From contig OZ038323.1 in NCBI GenBank assembly GCA_964035795.1, forward strand, positions 3,269,381 through 3,333,380: a stretch of 64,000 nucleotides of DNA, in the 5' to 3' direction. The DNA comes from Pterobdella sp. o SKG-2022. Lineage: Eukaryota; Annelida; Clitellata; Hirudinida; Piscicolidae. A program made the position numbers and the translations under genes. The notes beneath the pieces were generated by a model that was not told the DNA's origin, did no database searches, and was given only the letters and a program-made list of their open reading frames with translations. This document shows, one piece after another, positions 34,070-47,800 of the stretch (the stretch's first letter is position 1; every line of letters begins with the position of its first letter).

Positions 34070-35004
34070 TTTAATTGAATTTCAATAAATTAACGTAAAA
34101 TTTTTCGAAAATACAATCCCGACAAGTACTTTTGAATACAAAATAATGACCGATAGCGTGGTGTTTAAAGTTTAAATGCTAACAAAGAATTTAGTTTTCA
34201 CTCCCGCTCAAAAACAATGCACCTAACATTAGCTTGTCTATCAAGCCGCTAAATTTGCGCCTTTTATTGCAAATATCTCTTTTATTACGAGTTATCAAAC
34301 ATTTGCAAATTATTTTTCAGCTTGAAAAAATTTTTATCTTTAATAAAATACATTTTTTGAAAAAACTTTCCTATGGAAAATTATCTTTAGAATAAAATTG
34401 AATGAGAACAAAGAAAGTATAATTGTCTTGGAAGCACGTGAATGATTATTAACTTTCAAAATTCAGTTTGAACTTATTATATTTAATAATTACAAAAAAT
34501 TTATATTAATCCATTTCAAAAATCCATTTTCTCAAATTGAACTTTAGTTTTTATAAGTTAAAAAAAATTTTGTTCATGAATAATTTTTTTGATTATTATT
34601 TATTTTTATTAAATTAAAATACTCATTTAGTTTTAACAAATTTATATGTTTTATAAACAAAATTGAAAATAGTTTTTAAATCTAGCATTGATAAAATAAC
34701 TGTATCATTGGTCAGATATTTGCCTTTTTTCGTTATCACAAAAATACAAATTTTCACGAATTGTTCTCATCACTCTTTATTAAGGTCATTTTTATATTTT
34801 ATTATATAAACTAGATTTATTTTTTTAGTTTTTTGTGGATAGACTTCATAAATATCCTTTTTTTTCAATGACCTTGATTATTAAAATTTTATTTATATAT
34901 ATATATATAAACAATCGTACCATTACGTTTGTTCAAAATTTTATCAAATATTAGTTTTTGAAGCTTATAATCTGTAAACAAAATGATCCACAGAAACAAC
35001 AAAA
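34070..35004. other. Region between ZNF367 and the small membrane protein, divergent
   Basis: About 930 bp between head-to-head starts, strongly AT-rich. A run of ta repeats lies at 34892-34909. No gene seen. Confidence 0.5.
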
Positions 35005-36980
35005 ATGGCAGATATGCCAGATACAGGCCCAGGTCGTATGATGAGGTACCCATACGGTAAGTTGGGTCAATTTTTTGCTTTCCCATGGAAGTTTCATTGG
35101 ACCTATGGTAGAGGTTTCAGGTTAGTTTGCTTTCTTTCTTTCTTTTAATTGTCTATCATCAATTCATTCATTGTATGTTCTAAATAGTATTTTTTTAGAT
35201 GATGCGTTAAAATCAGGTAAATTCAAGTTTTATAATTTATTGAATACTTTGTAGATATTCTTTTTATGGAATCCTTCTTTCCACACCCATCATTTACAAG
35301 ATCCACAAAGCAGGTTATTTTTTACTAAAAATTTATTTTTTCTTCATTTTAGGTTAGAAAAACTTATCTGTTTTTTTGAGAGATTTTAAGATATTGAACA
35401 TTTTAAGTAAGCTGTGACTGAGGTTAAACAATTTATGTAACTGTTCCTTCTTGATGTAACAATCAGATCTTCCGCTTCCACCCTCACTTATGTGAAATAT
35501 CTAAAAACATTAATTTTGTGCACTTTTTAGGAAATAGTAACAAAAATTTATTTAATAATCTATTTTATTAATTTATATATTTCTGTATTAAACACGTTTG
35601 TTTATATTTTTATAATGGTTACAAGACCTGAAGACTCTTGGAGTTTATGACTTTAAGATAGTTAGATTTGGTGGTAAATTTTTTCTTATTTTTAAGATGT
35701 ATTAGTAATAATTATTCTATGTCTCAACACTATTGATTTTTCCTGTAATTATTGTCGCTTAGCTTAATTTCAGTTTCACCAACAATTAACACCATTGTGA
35801 CTTAAAATAGCCTATCTCAAACAGTAAGGTCAACAAATACAGTACTTATTCAGAAAAATACGCAAAGCTTTTTGGAAGTCTAGCTTACATTATCCAGTGA
35901 TCTTCACTTGATAAGCTTCGTGTCTTTTTTTGAATAAATACTTTGTGTTTTTTAACCTTGCTATAACACCGTTGTTTTTTACTTTGAGAGTAAGGAGTCA
36001 GGCTAGAATGAGTTTAATGAAGAAAAGTATTTTAATTATCATATAAATTCCAATTGATTCAAATAACTAGAGGGGTAGAATGATGAAGTGATTATCAAAT
36101 CACATGATTTGATTTTTTGTCAGCATTTAGCACTTTCTCTGCAATTTTTGCTAAAAATTTGATTAGTAACATCTAAATTTATGTTCTTTTAAATAAAGTA
36201 AACTAGTCTACTCTGAATATAGTGGAAGCATAAAAGCTCCAAACGGTAAAGAACCATAACCATCATTTTGTTATTTATATTCCATATAACAAGACTTATC
36301 AGCGATGCTTGTATTGATTTACAGTGAACTCTCCTGGAAACAAGGATACTTGGAGGGAGGTCAGAGCTAAGAGAAGACGTAAGTTTTTTTTAAATTTTGT
36401 CTCAATATTATTGACATCAATATATCTAGTTTCCAACAACTGTGTGTAGAGTTAGTGTTCAACTCATATCATAACTAAAAATCAGTTTTTATATCTACCT
36501 GAAATTTTACGTTATATATTGGTCCTGGGCATGACGTTAAACTGCACCAAAGACAGCGTCTCCAATTGGAGAATGCTTTCCTGTTATAGCCTGGATAACG
36601 GTAGACTTCGGTAACAGGTATCGACAAACTGATATCCCGGTATCGTTGTCATTTGGCTTGGCGGAGGATCATTCTTTATTGACAACGGCAAGGCAAACTG
36701 CCCAAGTGTGGGAACGGCGGTTCTTGAAATCCGATAGTTTCAAGTTGGACGTTAGCTTGGGCTGGCAGTTCTATGAAAACTTTGTCCCAACTAAAAATGA
36801 CTTTCATTAGACGACTGCTGTATACCCCAGCTACTGGGACACCTACAGCAGTATAATCTAATATGGATATTATTTATATTATTTTGACTTTAGTGGCATT
36901 GAATCAGTGAAATGAAAAGGCACTAATTATTTACAGATGATCCTTTTGCTCCTCCCACTGTCCATGGAGGTCATCACTGA
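35005..36980 (+). CDS. Small single-pass membrane protein, 90 residues, four exons
   Basis: Exons: 35005-35120, 35255-35313, 36325-36378, 36937-36980. Each junction is GT-AG and the frame closes exactly. The protein begins MADMPDTGPGRMMRYPYG, has a hydrophobic segment YGILLSTPIIYKI, then NKDTWREVRAKRRHDPFAPP and ends TVHGGHH. The basic/aromatic N-terminus, short hydrophobic stretch and charged tail resemble small mitochondrial inner-membrane subunits, but I do not recognise the family. A repeat copy (36521-36862) sits in the last intron. Confidence 0.65.
35829..35956. mobile_element. Fold-back element, short copy 3
   Basis: The left aaggtcaacaaatacagtac ... cgcaaagctttttgg and right gcttcgtgtctttttttgaa ... 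aaccttgc are imperfect reverse complements. The centre has agcttacattatccagtgat. The ends match the element at 61371-61736. It lies in an intron of the small membrane protein gene. Confidence 0.65.
36521..36862 (+). repeat. ~340-bp interspersed repeat, copy B
   Basis: Starts about ggtcctgggcatgacgttaa and ends cctacagcagtataatctaa. Shares tggataacggtagacttcgg, gacaacggcaaggcaaactg and tcaagttggacgttagctt with the copies at 7851 and 58184. It is in the last intron of the small membrane protein gene. Confidence 0.85.
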
Positions 36981-37521
36981 TTCGTATGCATCATGCATGC
37001 AGTTTTGAGACGTTTGAAGGAAATGGGGCGTTTAATTTGAAGTTTATAAAATAAAGTTGTTAAATTTTCAAAGTATAAAAATAGTTAGAGTTTAGGACGT
37101 GATAAAATAGTAAGGAGGAATGTTTGCAAAGCATAAACATGCTCACATGCAAGCACCATGACACAATGCAAACAGTCTCATCTTCTCACTAGTATTTCCA
37201 TTCATTCACTTGCCTCATTATGTCATTGTCTCTATTAATAGCATTTTGTATATGGTTATGTGGAATAGTAAAAGTATAGTAGCAATGAAAAGGGCAGTGT
37301 TGTTTTAAAGATCGATACATGCCTCGTTCTCTCATGTTTGTCCATCGATTGAACCTCGATGATTTTCACACGTAAATTTTTTTTAAAAATTCACAAAAAT
37401 TAGTTTATTATCGAGATACCCGTTGACCGAAAGTTGTGTAACAAAAACAACCAAGATATTGTCAGCAAGATCAGAATCACAGAAATGTGCATAAAAGGCA
37501 TTGGGTGAATAAAGCACAGTG
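36981..37521. other. Convergent 3' flank, small protein / FoxA
   Basis: About 540 bp with no gene. 3' untranslated sequence of both neighbours is likely here; AATAAA occurs at 37051 on the plus strand. Confidence 0.5.
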
Positions 37522-39708
37522 TTACAAGGAGTTGTTTTGTGTAGTTGTTTGATTGAAATTTTCAACAGACACATCTTTCAAGGTAGAAGTTTTTTGACTT
37601 TGGGTTTGGTGATAAGTGCAAAAGCGATCCGCGTCAATGCTGCTGTCACCATTATTCTCACCTTTTTGTCGTTGTTCTTTCCTTAGTTGTGACTTATGGG
37701 ACTTAATGATTTTTGTACCTTCTAATGCAACCGTTGAATCATTTCTGTTTAAAAAACCTGTCTGCACCGTATCCAAACACTCCGTATGGCCATTTCTCTC
37801 AAAGACCATTTTTTCAACGGTTTCAATATTTTCACTATAACTTGAATCATTGCTATAGAAGTTGTTGAAATGATAAGAACCGTTCTTGTTGGCGCGATTA
37901 TGGAGTTCGTTTCTTTTAGCTTGAGAATTATAAAATGCAGGAGAATATTCTTTGAAGAAATGATTCGATGTATGATTAGGGGGTGGATTTATGGAGGTTT
38001 CTATTGAATTTGTCGGTGGGTGTTGAGGGTCTGAAGAGTAGAGCGATGAGAGCATTTTTTGGTTAGAAAAATAAGGATTCATATTAGTATCAAGCTGGTG
38101 TGGGAAAAATGGTTGGTGGTTGTTTTGTGAGTGGTATAAGAAAGCGTGAGTATTGTACGGGGAAGAGTATTGGTGCAGTGTGGAATGTTGCACGAGCGTG
38201 GTGACAGGTGGTTGTTGTTGCAACATAATGCTTTCAGAAGAATCTTCTTTCTCTTCAGCATCAGTTTCCTTCTTTCTTTCTGATTCAACACTTTCAAAAT
38301 CTTCTACATTCTCTGAAATTTCATCGCCGCTATTTTCATAATTGTTTGTATCTTCATTATCGCTTTTTTGGTTTTTTCTAATTGCTTCTTTTTTAGGGCA
38401 TTTGAATCTCTTTTGCCTTCTTAGATAGCAACCATTATCAAACATGGTTCCTGAATCCGGATGCAGGGTCCAATAGCTTCCTTTGCCTGGTTTGTCGACT
38501 GATCTTGACACCTGTGTATTGTCTCAAGGTTATTATTTGTTTAAGATTTTATACCAACATATTTTTGTGAGTAAACAAAATTTTAGAAGCATAACAAGAA
38601 AAAAAGTCTAAATAAATATCTCTTTCTGAATTAAACTCTTATCAATGATTGAATGTTTTATTTCAAATGAAAATTTCACTGTTTAGACTTTCAAACACTG
38701 CGTGCAATCATATCGGAGTGATAGGGGTTTCAAAGCTTTCTCAGTCGTGGCATTATTAATTTGAGGAATACAAGTACTGGAGATTTTGATAGAATGTTAC
38801 AAATCTAATCATTTGAGCATCACCATCATCTATAATCTAACAAAAAGTTCATTGTTTAAATTTTTCTGCACGCACGCACATCCACACACATCCACACACA
38901 CACACACACACAGAACGACAAAGGTAAGCACACTCATATTGGCTGGGTAAATATGAGCGGTTTTCTTGAATTTGGTGCACTCATGCTATTATTTTAACTT
39001 AGTTTTGATCAATTCTGATTTTTTTGACTAATATACATCATATATACAAACCCCAAAAAAATCTTATAATATAAATTTCAATAAATTTCGCATCAAATAA
39101 CCACATCTACAATCACAAAAACACACTAACATACACATCAGACACACACGTAAAAGTACCTTGACGAAGCAATCATTGAAAGAGAGAGAATGCCTGATAG
39201 AATTTTGCCAGCGTTGTTGGCTCTGCCGGTAGAAGGGAAAGTGGTGCATGATGAACTGATATATCTCACTCAAAGTACACATTTTGTGGCTTGATGACTG
39301 TATAGCCATTGTTATGAGAGAGATGTAGGAGTATGGTGGTTTGGCTGCGTTTATATTCCTTTTGTAAGGTGAGTGTGGTGATAGAGAATAAATTGTGCTT
39401 TGCTGGTGGGTGTTGTGGGGTAGGTATAGACTAGGTTGAGAATTCAAGATAGGAGCGAATGATTCAACGATAAAGGAGTTTAAATAATTTGGTTGTTTGT
39501 TCGGATTAAATGACTGTTCTAAGGCGTTGGAGTTGTTATAGTGGTGTAGAGTCGTCTGATAATTTGAGTTTTTTTGAGGGAAAGAGTATTGCTGGAGGGA
39601 GAAAGAGTTGGAGGGAAATGTTTGCTGGGAAAATGTGTTGTAGGAAAAGTCGTATGTGTTGCTGTTTTGGGATGTGTTGCTGTCGAAAGTGAAACAAGGA
39701 GATATCAT
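37522..39708 (-). CDS. FoxA: FoxA-class forkhead transcription factor
   Basis: Pioneer-type endoderm and gut regulator in animals (family knowledge). Two exons, 39708-39160 and 38511-37522, give 512 residues. The forkhead starts [19 protein letters not shown], continues [16 protein letters not shown] and [19 protein letters not shown], then after the intron [40 protein letters not shown]. These residues are FoxA-typical rather than another Fox class. The intron falls inside the forkhead, between FVK and VSRSVD. The rest is Asn/Ser/Gln-rich with an acidic patch after the domain. The conserved C-terminal FoxA motifs are not clearly visible. Confidence 0.93.
38866..38912. repeat. CA-rich microsatellite
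   Basis: Run of cacgcacgcacatccacaca followed by a pure (CA)n stretch, in the FoxA intron. Confidence 0.9.
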
Positions 39709-41089
39709 ATTTTTATACAGAAATTACCTACCAATCTCTGAGATTTAACAATTTTCAACAATAGATTCAATTAAATTCAATTTGTCTACGTGGTTTCTTG
39801 TAGGTTTCCAATCTAATTTGTTATAACTAGTCTTATATTCATTTCAAATATATCTTTATAAAAATTATAACGAAACTGCTTTTAAGGTATTTCTTCATTT
39901 CAAGTCAAAGTGAAGTATTATAAAACCTTTTTAAACTCGTTTAAAAATGCTATAGGAACGCCATGTTATATTAAAAATGAAAAGGTAACTCATTGAAGAG
40001 CTCGTAGATAAGTATTATGGAGGTCCTTGTAGTATACATATATACGTATACTTCTTATTAATATAATTAAAGTATTGAAACTTAAAAGTTAATTTCACCT
40101 AAAAGTTTTTAATTATTTAATATGCTATTAAGACTTTTTGAATGAAGACAATTTAATCGTTAATTGCTGTGTGTGAGGTCTTTTAGTTTCTCATCACTTA
40201 AAATCTTTGAGTTTGTGTGAACTGTTGTCTTAAATTTAACCGGCCACTTTTTTTCGCAGAATTTTTGCTCATTTGATTAGAATTTGATATTGAGAACTAA
40301 TTTTTGAAATGTTTAATATATTTTTAAAAATATTACTTTAAAAACCACAAAAGTTGAAAAAGTTTCTTCAGAATATTGATGATGAATAGCTAATTTCACG
40401 GTAGTAGCATTTGATTGGTTGATGAAAGTCAATGGGCGGGCCTTAAAGTGAGAAAACCAGGGATTTGTCAAAAATATTCACAAAAAAATTTTAGTTAATT
40501 TAAGAAATAAAAACATTCTATATATAATATTGAGAGTTACTTGTTATACAGATATGAAATCGTTGGCATTATCGTTCTGCAAGAGTAAAATATATCATAG
40601 GTGTCTTCAAGCCACCTTCAATCACACGCAGTTAGAGACTAGTGTTGCCAATGAGTCAATAAAACTTTAAAAACATCAATTAGGATTCATAAATTTCTTT
40701 AAAAGAAAATCTATAATTTTCGATAAGTATAGCCATATTTAAAACGTTAGTATGAGTTAAAAACCATTATATGGTGTTGTGAAATGTATTATATTCTGTT
40801 TCACCCAGTGTTAGCCAAAGTTGAATGAATTTTCAAATTATATGTGTATCTAAAGAAATAGTAAGTGTTGCGAAACACCAGCTTGGTAAGAGATGATTAA
40901 TATGATGTGTTACGTCACTTATGGAATGATTTTTAGCGTTCTTCTCAACGCCTCAAAACACTGATTACTACATTGAAGTCTAAAAAGTTTACATTGAATG
41001 GATATTGTCTTTGAAAATTGAGCAAACAAAATGAGTGACCTGATGAAAGCTTGCACCTTTGTAGAACCTGTTGAAGATGTAACGTGGTA

Positions 41090-41336
41090 TTTATGGAGCG
41101 CTTTTTATTATAGACCAAAAAACTTGCTACAAATTTGATTTGAAAAAAAAACACTGTGGGTCAAATCAAATCAATTACGAGTATGATTATAGAGGCATTA
41201 ACTTCAGGAGTTTTTAGACCACTGAGTATTATGAACTTTGAATGATCAGATACTAATTGTCAGCCCAACACGAGATCGAACCCGGTAACTTTAGATAATT
41301 AGTCCAATGCTTTACCAGCTGAGCTATAAGGGCCGA
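41090..41336 (-). repeat. tRNA-Ile-derived SINE, copy 3 (with an internal insertion)
   Basis: The minus strand has tcggcccttatagctcagct, ggtaaagcattggactaatt (anticodon arm AAT) and a T arm ccgggttcgatctcg. The body with tttgtagcaag and aaaagcgctcc is at 41092-41160. About 90 bp of extra sequence separate head and body compared with copies 1 and 2. Confidence 0.75.
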
Positions 41337-41470
41337 AAATCTGGGTTTTGCATAAACATCACTTTTTGTATTGACTTACGTTGCATACCAAATTGTTTCA
41401 TTTTTGTAATTCTTCAACTCGAATTTAAACCTGGTGTATAAGGATATGTTTCTGAGACTTTCAAGGATAG

Positions 41471-41640
41471 TCGGCCCCTATAGCTTAGTGGTTGACCATT
41501 GGACTAATTATCTAAAGATACCGTGTTCGATCCCGCGTGCCTTAAAAATTTGTAGCCCATATGGAATAGCGACCTGTGGAATCAATCAATTGCACAACCG
41601 AAACTCCAGATAGGGGCGATCAAATAATCGACATTTTTTT
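41471..41640 (+). repeat. tRNA-Ile-derived SINE, copy 4
   Basis: cggcccctatagcttagtgg ... ttggactaattatctaaaga ... gttcgatcccgcgtgcc is the best-kept tRNA head in the window. The following tail is of a different type from copies 1-3. Confidence 0.65.
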
Positions 41641-43140
41641 TTGAAGACAAGCTTACCTGACTGACAAATTATGCATAATTGTATATTGTCGTGCCATTGC
41701 TTTTTACATATAACAAAAAATTCTTGAATGATTCATACTTGTTTGATGAAATATTTAAAAAAAATTGATTTCAACGAACCACTTTGTTTTAAGACATTTT
41801 AATTTAAAGTCAATTACTTCACCTAAACAGCATTACAAATAAAAGATTAAATATTGTTTCTTTACATGATCCAATTCTCATCAAAATAATTATTTACTCT
41901 GTCTTCATTCAATTAAAAGTTTTTCCAGAAATTTTTAAAAACCTATATTATAGTTTTTTTCTCTATTCAGTCAAATCCTTTCTACTTCAAGACTCTATTT
42001 TACTGTACTTGAGACTCTTACTAAATAAATGGTGAGACATTTTTATGAATTTGAAAAACAAATATTCAAAAATCCTCTTTCCGGAATTAACACGTTTTTT
42101 CCATGATTAACCTTTGACTGATTTTTATAATTTTATTAATTAGCTTTTGTTAATGATCTGTGAGTGAGTTATTTAAAAACTACCTCACTAAATTTAGATT
42201 GCTCGAATTTTCAGAATGCTTTTTCTTTGTTTTATCAGACTATGAACTTTGTGAAATAGTGATGTGAATGAACTCTAAGGAGTAAAAGATTTTAAAATAA
42301 CCAAACTAAAAACTTTTAGTGTTTATATTCTTTATATCATCATTCCCTATTTTGAGATTATCAGATTAATTTAATTTCAATAAATATATAAATAAATATA
42401 TTTTTTTGCTCATCAACTATTGATTTAATCTAAAAATCAAAGTTTAATGCTTTGAGAATTGACTACTTGATTTTATAAATTTTGATGTGACTATCGGACA
42501 TGTCAATGGCAAAATAATGGTTTTTATGATAGTTTATTCTATATAACACATAGGGCATTAAGTATTATGACAGATCACATTTCAAGGATTCTCTATATAT
42601 AGAAATAAAGAATTATGAAGAAATATATTTTTTTTATGTTGATTTGTGTTGCTTTAAAAATTATATATCTTAGATTTATTATTTAATTATTTTCTTTTCA
42701 CTCTATGCTGTATTGCGCTCACGGCATGTTCTTATAAAAAGGTCTTTCAAATGGAAAAGTATTTCAAAAGATTTCTACTTTATCTCTAAAAAGTTAGTTC
42801 ATTAAATAAGTTACTGAGTTTGAATAATTGAATTTCAACTTTTTAAATTTGCTCGTCGAGTAATACATGCTTATTGGACAGTTTGTACTAGATTCATTAT
42901 TCCAGTAATTAACGTTCTAAATTTTGTTTTATTTATAATTTTTAATTGAATATCAATTTTTTTCGTGAATCATCAGTCGTGTAGGCTCTGTAGACATAGA
43001 AGACATGTGGAACTACGTATTGTCATATAACAGCCAATTATAACCGTTAATTCAAAACGACTTTAGATTTATTGTGTGGAATTATAAAACTTAGTTGTTA
43101 AATAATTTAAAAAAAACTCTTGACCAAGCAGGTGTTGGAG

Positions 43141-43202
43141 GTGTAATGTTTGCATTGGGGCTCAAAAGGCCTGGGAATCTTCCTGTTTCTATTTCTTTTG
43201 GG
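43141..43202 (+). other. Possible orphan exon
   Basis: A stretch with acceptor-like ccaagcag before it and gttagt after it reads GVGGVMFALGLKRPGNLPVS then ISFG in one frame and is much less AT-rich than its surroundings. The flanking exons of such a gene were not found. It could be a fragment or chance. Confidence 0.25.
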
Positions 43203-43628
43203 TTAGTCCTATTCAATTTTTTTTCTTATAAGATTTATTCTTAAGGTGGTTTCATTGATGACTTGATAAATTGGTGAAAAATTGATAATACTTTGCTAAA
43301 TTAGCTTTTGAATGTTAAAATGTTTGCTTAGAACTTATGACTAAGTGACCCAATAAATAATAATATAGTATAACGATGTAAAATTATATGTTTTATTGAA
43401 ATGATATAAAATAATATTTAATATTCAAACAGTTCTCTCACACTCCAAAAGTAGACTTATCATCAACCAGCAATATTGGGCAACACTTGATCAATAAATA
43501 ATTTTACCAAGCAACTTCTCAAGCTATGCTTCTTTAACAAAACTTAACTTAGTGTAAAAATTTGTATATAACATCAAACTGCATAAAAACATTCCTTCAA
43601 AACCACAACAACACCAATCTCCTTAATT

Positions 43629-44740
43629 ATGTTGTTTGAGGTGATATTCATAGTTACAGCTGGCTTTCTTATAGCCTTCATATTGGCAGTAGGGGTAGGT
43701 GCCAATGATGTAGCTAATGCATTTGGCACTTCAGTTGGCTCCAAAGTGCTTACACTCATCCAGGCTTGTATCATAGCCTCCTTTGTTGAAACTCTTGGAG
43801 CTGTGTTGCTAGGTTTGTCTTGCTTTTATATATTTAATTCTATTTCATATCAAGATATACTGTTTTTTCCATATTTTAATCTGTTATTTCATTCTATGAA
43901 ATTTTTTTTCAATGTTACAAAACATCGTAAGTATCTTGTATTTTATAATTTCAAAAACTGAATTTAACTATATTCTCCATATTATTTCCTTTTTTTCCAT
44001 TTTCACTCACTTACTCCACATCACCCACAGGATCAAAAGTGACAGACACTGTACGCAAAGGGATCATTGACATCTCCATGTATGACAACCAGACTGAGGT
44101 TTTGGTTCTCGGAAATATTTCTACTCTCTGTGGTTAGTGGTTCATGTGTTTAGTTAATTGTATTACTTCCAGTTTGTATAACATCATCTCAAGCAGATGT
44201 TTTTTCAACAGGGGTTCTTTATATTTCATTAACCTTTTTCAAGTTTAACAAACAATCAATATAGCTTTGAGCTTCTTATATCTGTGCTGAATCATTCAGT
44301 AGACTCAATTTTTTAGTTATGTTTTTCCAAAAATTAGGTATATTGAAATCCAATGTTTTACTGAATTCCAAACTGACTACCTCATTATTCTAATATCACA
44401 AATCTTGTTTAACCATAACAACAACCCACACACCTCACTAACTTATATTCATCCTTATACCAACAATTCACTATTCTTTCTCACCAAGCATTCACCAATT
44501 ATTCTCACCACCATAATCAACCCATCCACTACCACTATGCACCAAGAACATATCCACCCCCTCTATAATCCACCAAGCCACTCACCTCCACAACCACAGG
44601 GTCATGCATATGGTTGATCTTGGCGACAGTCTTCAAAATGCCCGTGAGTGGTACTCACAGTATCATAGGTGCCACTATTGGCTTCTCTCTAGTCGCCAAG
44701 GGCACCTCTGGAATCAGATGGATGAAGCTTGTCATGATTG

Positions 44741-44813
<73 letters not shown>

Positions 44814-47800
44814 TATGTATGTATGTATGTATGTATTTATGTATGTATATATTTATTTATGTATGTATTTATGTATGTATGTATTTGTGTTTTATGGGGT
44901 TTTATAGGGTTTTGAAATTGTTTTATTTGCTTATATAAATATAAAATTTTCAATTTTTTTAATGTTTATATGCTTATTGATAAAACTAAATTTTCATGTT
45001 ACATTTTTTGACACAACTTCGAAACATAAGGCCACTTGAGGTTTGACCAACAAGTTTATTAAGACATAACGCCAATATCTCCATTTCGCTTTTTAAACTC
45101 GTCTCAAATAGACCAATCTGATTCTATCAAGCTCGCTACTTGCGTTATTTCAGTCTCAAAATAAATACAATGAAGCGAATATTAAGTGGGACTTTTGAAT
45201 TTTAATTTGTACTATGGCAACTTGTTTAGGAGTGTTTCTTGTTTCGCTTTTCAAATACCCACAATGAAATCAATGTCAGTATTTATACAATGGTGTAATA
45301 AATAAGCGCAAAAAGCCAATAAACTATGTAAGCCTCCATAGATCGTTTCAGCAGTAAGAAATGATTGATATCTACTGTAAGAATGCAACAATGATGTGGT
45401 ATTTGAATGGCAGTCGTAAATAAAGATCATGTGATTCTGTGTATTTATTTAATTTTTAATATCCTTGAATTAGACTATTGTATTGTGTTGTTAGTTTCCT
45501 TGCAGTGTTCCTGATTATAACCCCTTCAAGCCCTCTTGTTATCTTCCACCATTTCACTCAATTTCTCAATACAATTCTCTTCATTCATTGCTTTCTTCAA
45601 GTCAACCATCTCTTGAGCCTTAAATAAATATAAATTCAATTATTTAATCTACTTTAAACCTTTTAGGCTATTAAATTAACGTTCTTTGGCGGTATATGTA
45701 TATATTATCAATCACTGTTCAAACGTCATGTAACTTGGTGGCAAACAATCCGCAGTTGCTTCATGGTTTGTGTCACCAGCCTTGAGTGGAATTGTGTCTG
45801 TGGCACTCTTCTTCATCTGTCGCATGTTCATTCTGTCCAAGGTGCTCGTTTGTTTTTGTGTATCTATGTGTCAATGTTATGCACATTAACATAGAAGGCA
45901 CACACACAGAAAGACTCATTAGAAGCAGGCCTGAGGTTCTTGCCATTATTCTACGGTGTCACCATTGTCGTTAACATATTCTCAATCTTTCACGAAGGAC
46001 CAGCTTGTTAGTTTGTGTGTATGTGCGAGAAATTGAAATCTTGATGCGTAGTCTGATATAAATAGCTAATTGTTATTGGCATAGTAGTTTATTGGTGTCA
46101 AGGGTTTTTGTTGGTGTTGATTTATTTATTTGATACCTGTTCATACTTTATCTGCGCATTACAATTTTTCACCTATAAAGTTTTCACTAAATCATTTTCT
46201 TGAGTCATTTTGAAAACCATGAAATTACAAACCATACTTTAGAGCTTTTTAAAACTAAAAACATGACGCAAACGAATGCCACACTTGAGAATTCTAAAGA
46301 AATGATAAAATGTTTAACTAAAAGGCAAAAATATAGTATAAAAAATTATTACAACTTAAAAAGCTTGCTGTAACAAGATATCAAAACACTTGATAAAAAA
46401 TGAACAAAAACAAATAAAAAAGCTTTCTAATATAAACAAAAAACATGATAACAACCTAGTAAGAGAAAAAACAATTCCAATAAAACAAAAATACACAATA
46501 ACTCAATGAAACACACACAAACAATATTTTTCAATGAAACACACATTAACTCAAAGAAACACACGCACACACAATAAATCTCAATGAAACACGTATAAAA
46601 ACTCAATAAACCAACCCCACAGCACTGGGCTTCGACCTGATACCCTTGTGGGGAGTGTTCGCCATCTCATTGGGGGCAGGCCTCATCATCATCATCCTTG
46701 TGCGCTTCATCCTTGTTCCCTGGCAACGCAGGAAGATCACTGGTTGGGTTGGCTTCTATTTTTAGCTCAATTCTAAGCATCACCATTATTATCATCAGCA
46801 TTAACCCTTATCATTATCATCAACTTGATCATCATCATCGTCGTTTTACACTCTTGAAAGTTAGCATGGGTTGGATGCGGTAAAGGAGAATGCTTTGATT
46901 GGTTGATTGATTTTGAGTGGTTTATAATTTTTTTAAAATTTTTATTTAATCGCTATTATTTTCGATTTTAATTTTTGATGATTTTATTATTTTACCAGTA
47001 AACTTCAAATTATGAGGATTTATAAATCTTCATAATTTGAAGTTTACTGGTAAAATTCAAGTTTACGAAAGAACATACGATGTCTTTAAAAAACTATGAT
47101 TTTATAATTAAAAATGCGTTTTATTAATTATTCAAAGTGTAAACCTTCCATAGTGAACATTATTAAGTGTTTTGAAAAGCTTTTCACTTTGTATTGAAAA
47201 CATCAAAAGTGTTTCTTCACTCATATTATTCAGACTACGTTCACAATTGCTTCAATTCATTATTACCACTTGTTGTTACACTCAAAACGCCACAATGCTT
47301 TATTGATCAAAATTAAAGAAACTTTTTGTCTGTTTGGATCAATAAGCCATTCTATTGTTTATAATACATTCATTATTGCTTAATTAGAATCAACAAATAG
47401 TTTATTCCTAATTAAGTTCTAACTCACACAAACAGTGAACCTCATAGAGCAACAGCAAGAGGTATTGTTGGATCCAAACAGAGAAACCAAAGAAAACACG
47501 CAAACAAACAGGTACATTCCTAACGGCACAGACGAGCGTCTATTCGTGGTGACAGAGACGAGCAAAAAGAGGAAGGTTAGGAAAAGTTTACCTTCCCATG
47601 GGTCTTTTCCTAATGGCCAGAGCAGCAGTATTGTGAAAGGTGTTTTTATTGTATGTTGTGTCTTATGATGTTCCGCTAGTGGCGTGGTTTTGCTTGTTGA
47701 ATTTTGTATAATACATTCATAAAGTTTGTGTTGTTATTGATATTTTTATAATATAATTTTGAATTTAGCACTTGTTCTACAGTGTGTTTTTGCGTCTAAC

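Larger units (their letters stand above)
39709..43628. other. Long intergenic region upstream of FoxA and PiT
   Basis: About 3.9 kb between divergent genes. Holds two SINE copies (41090-41336, 41471-41640), one possible orphan exon (43141-43202), and otherwise AT-rich sequence in which FoxA regulatory elements would be expected but none can be named. Confidence 0.5.

Noticed and set aside
44604..44938. Cysteine/valine-rich open frames after PiT exon 3
   Set aside because: They are the (GT)n microsatellite in translation; only the first part (to 44740) is PiT exon in a different frame.
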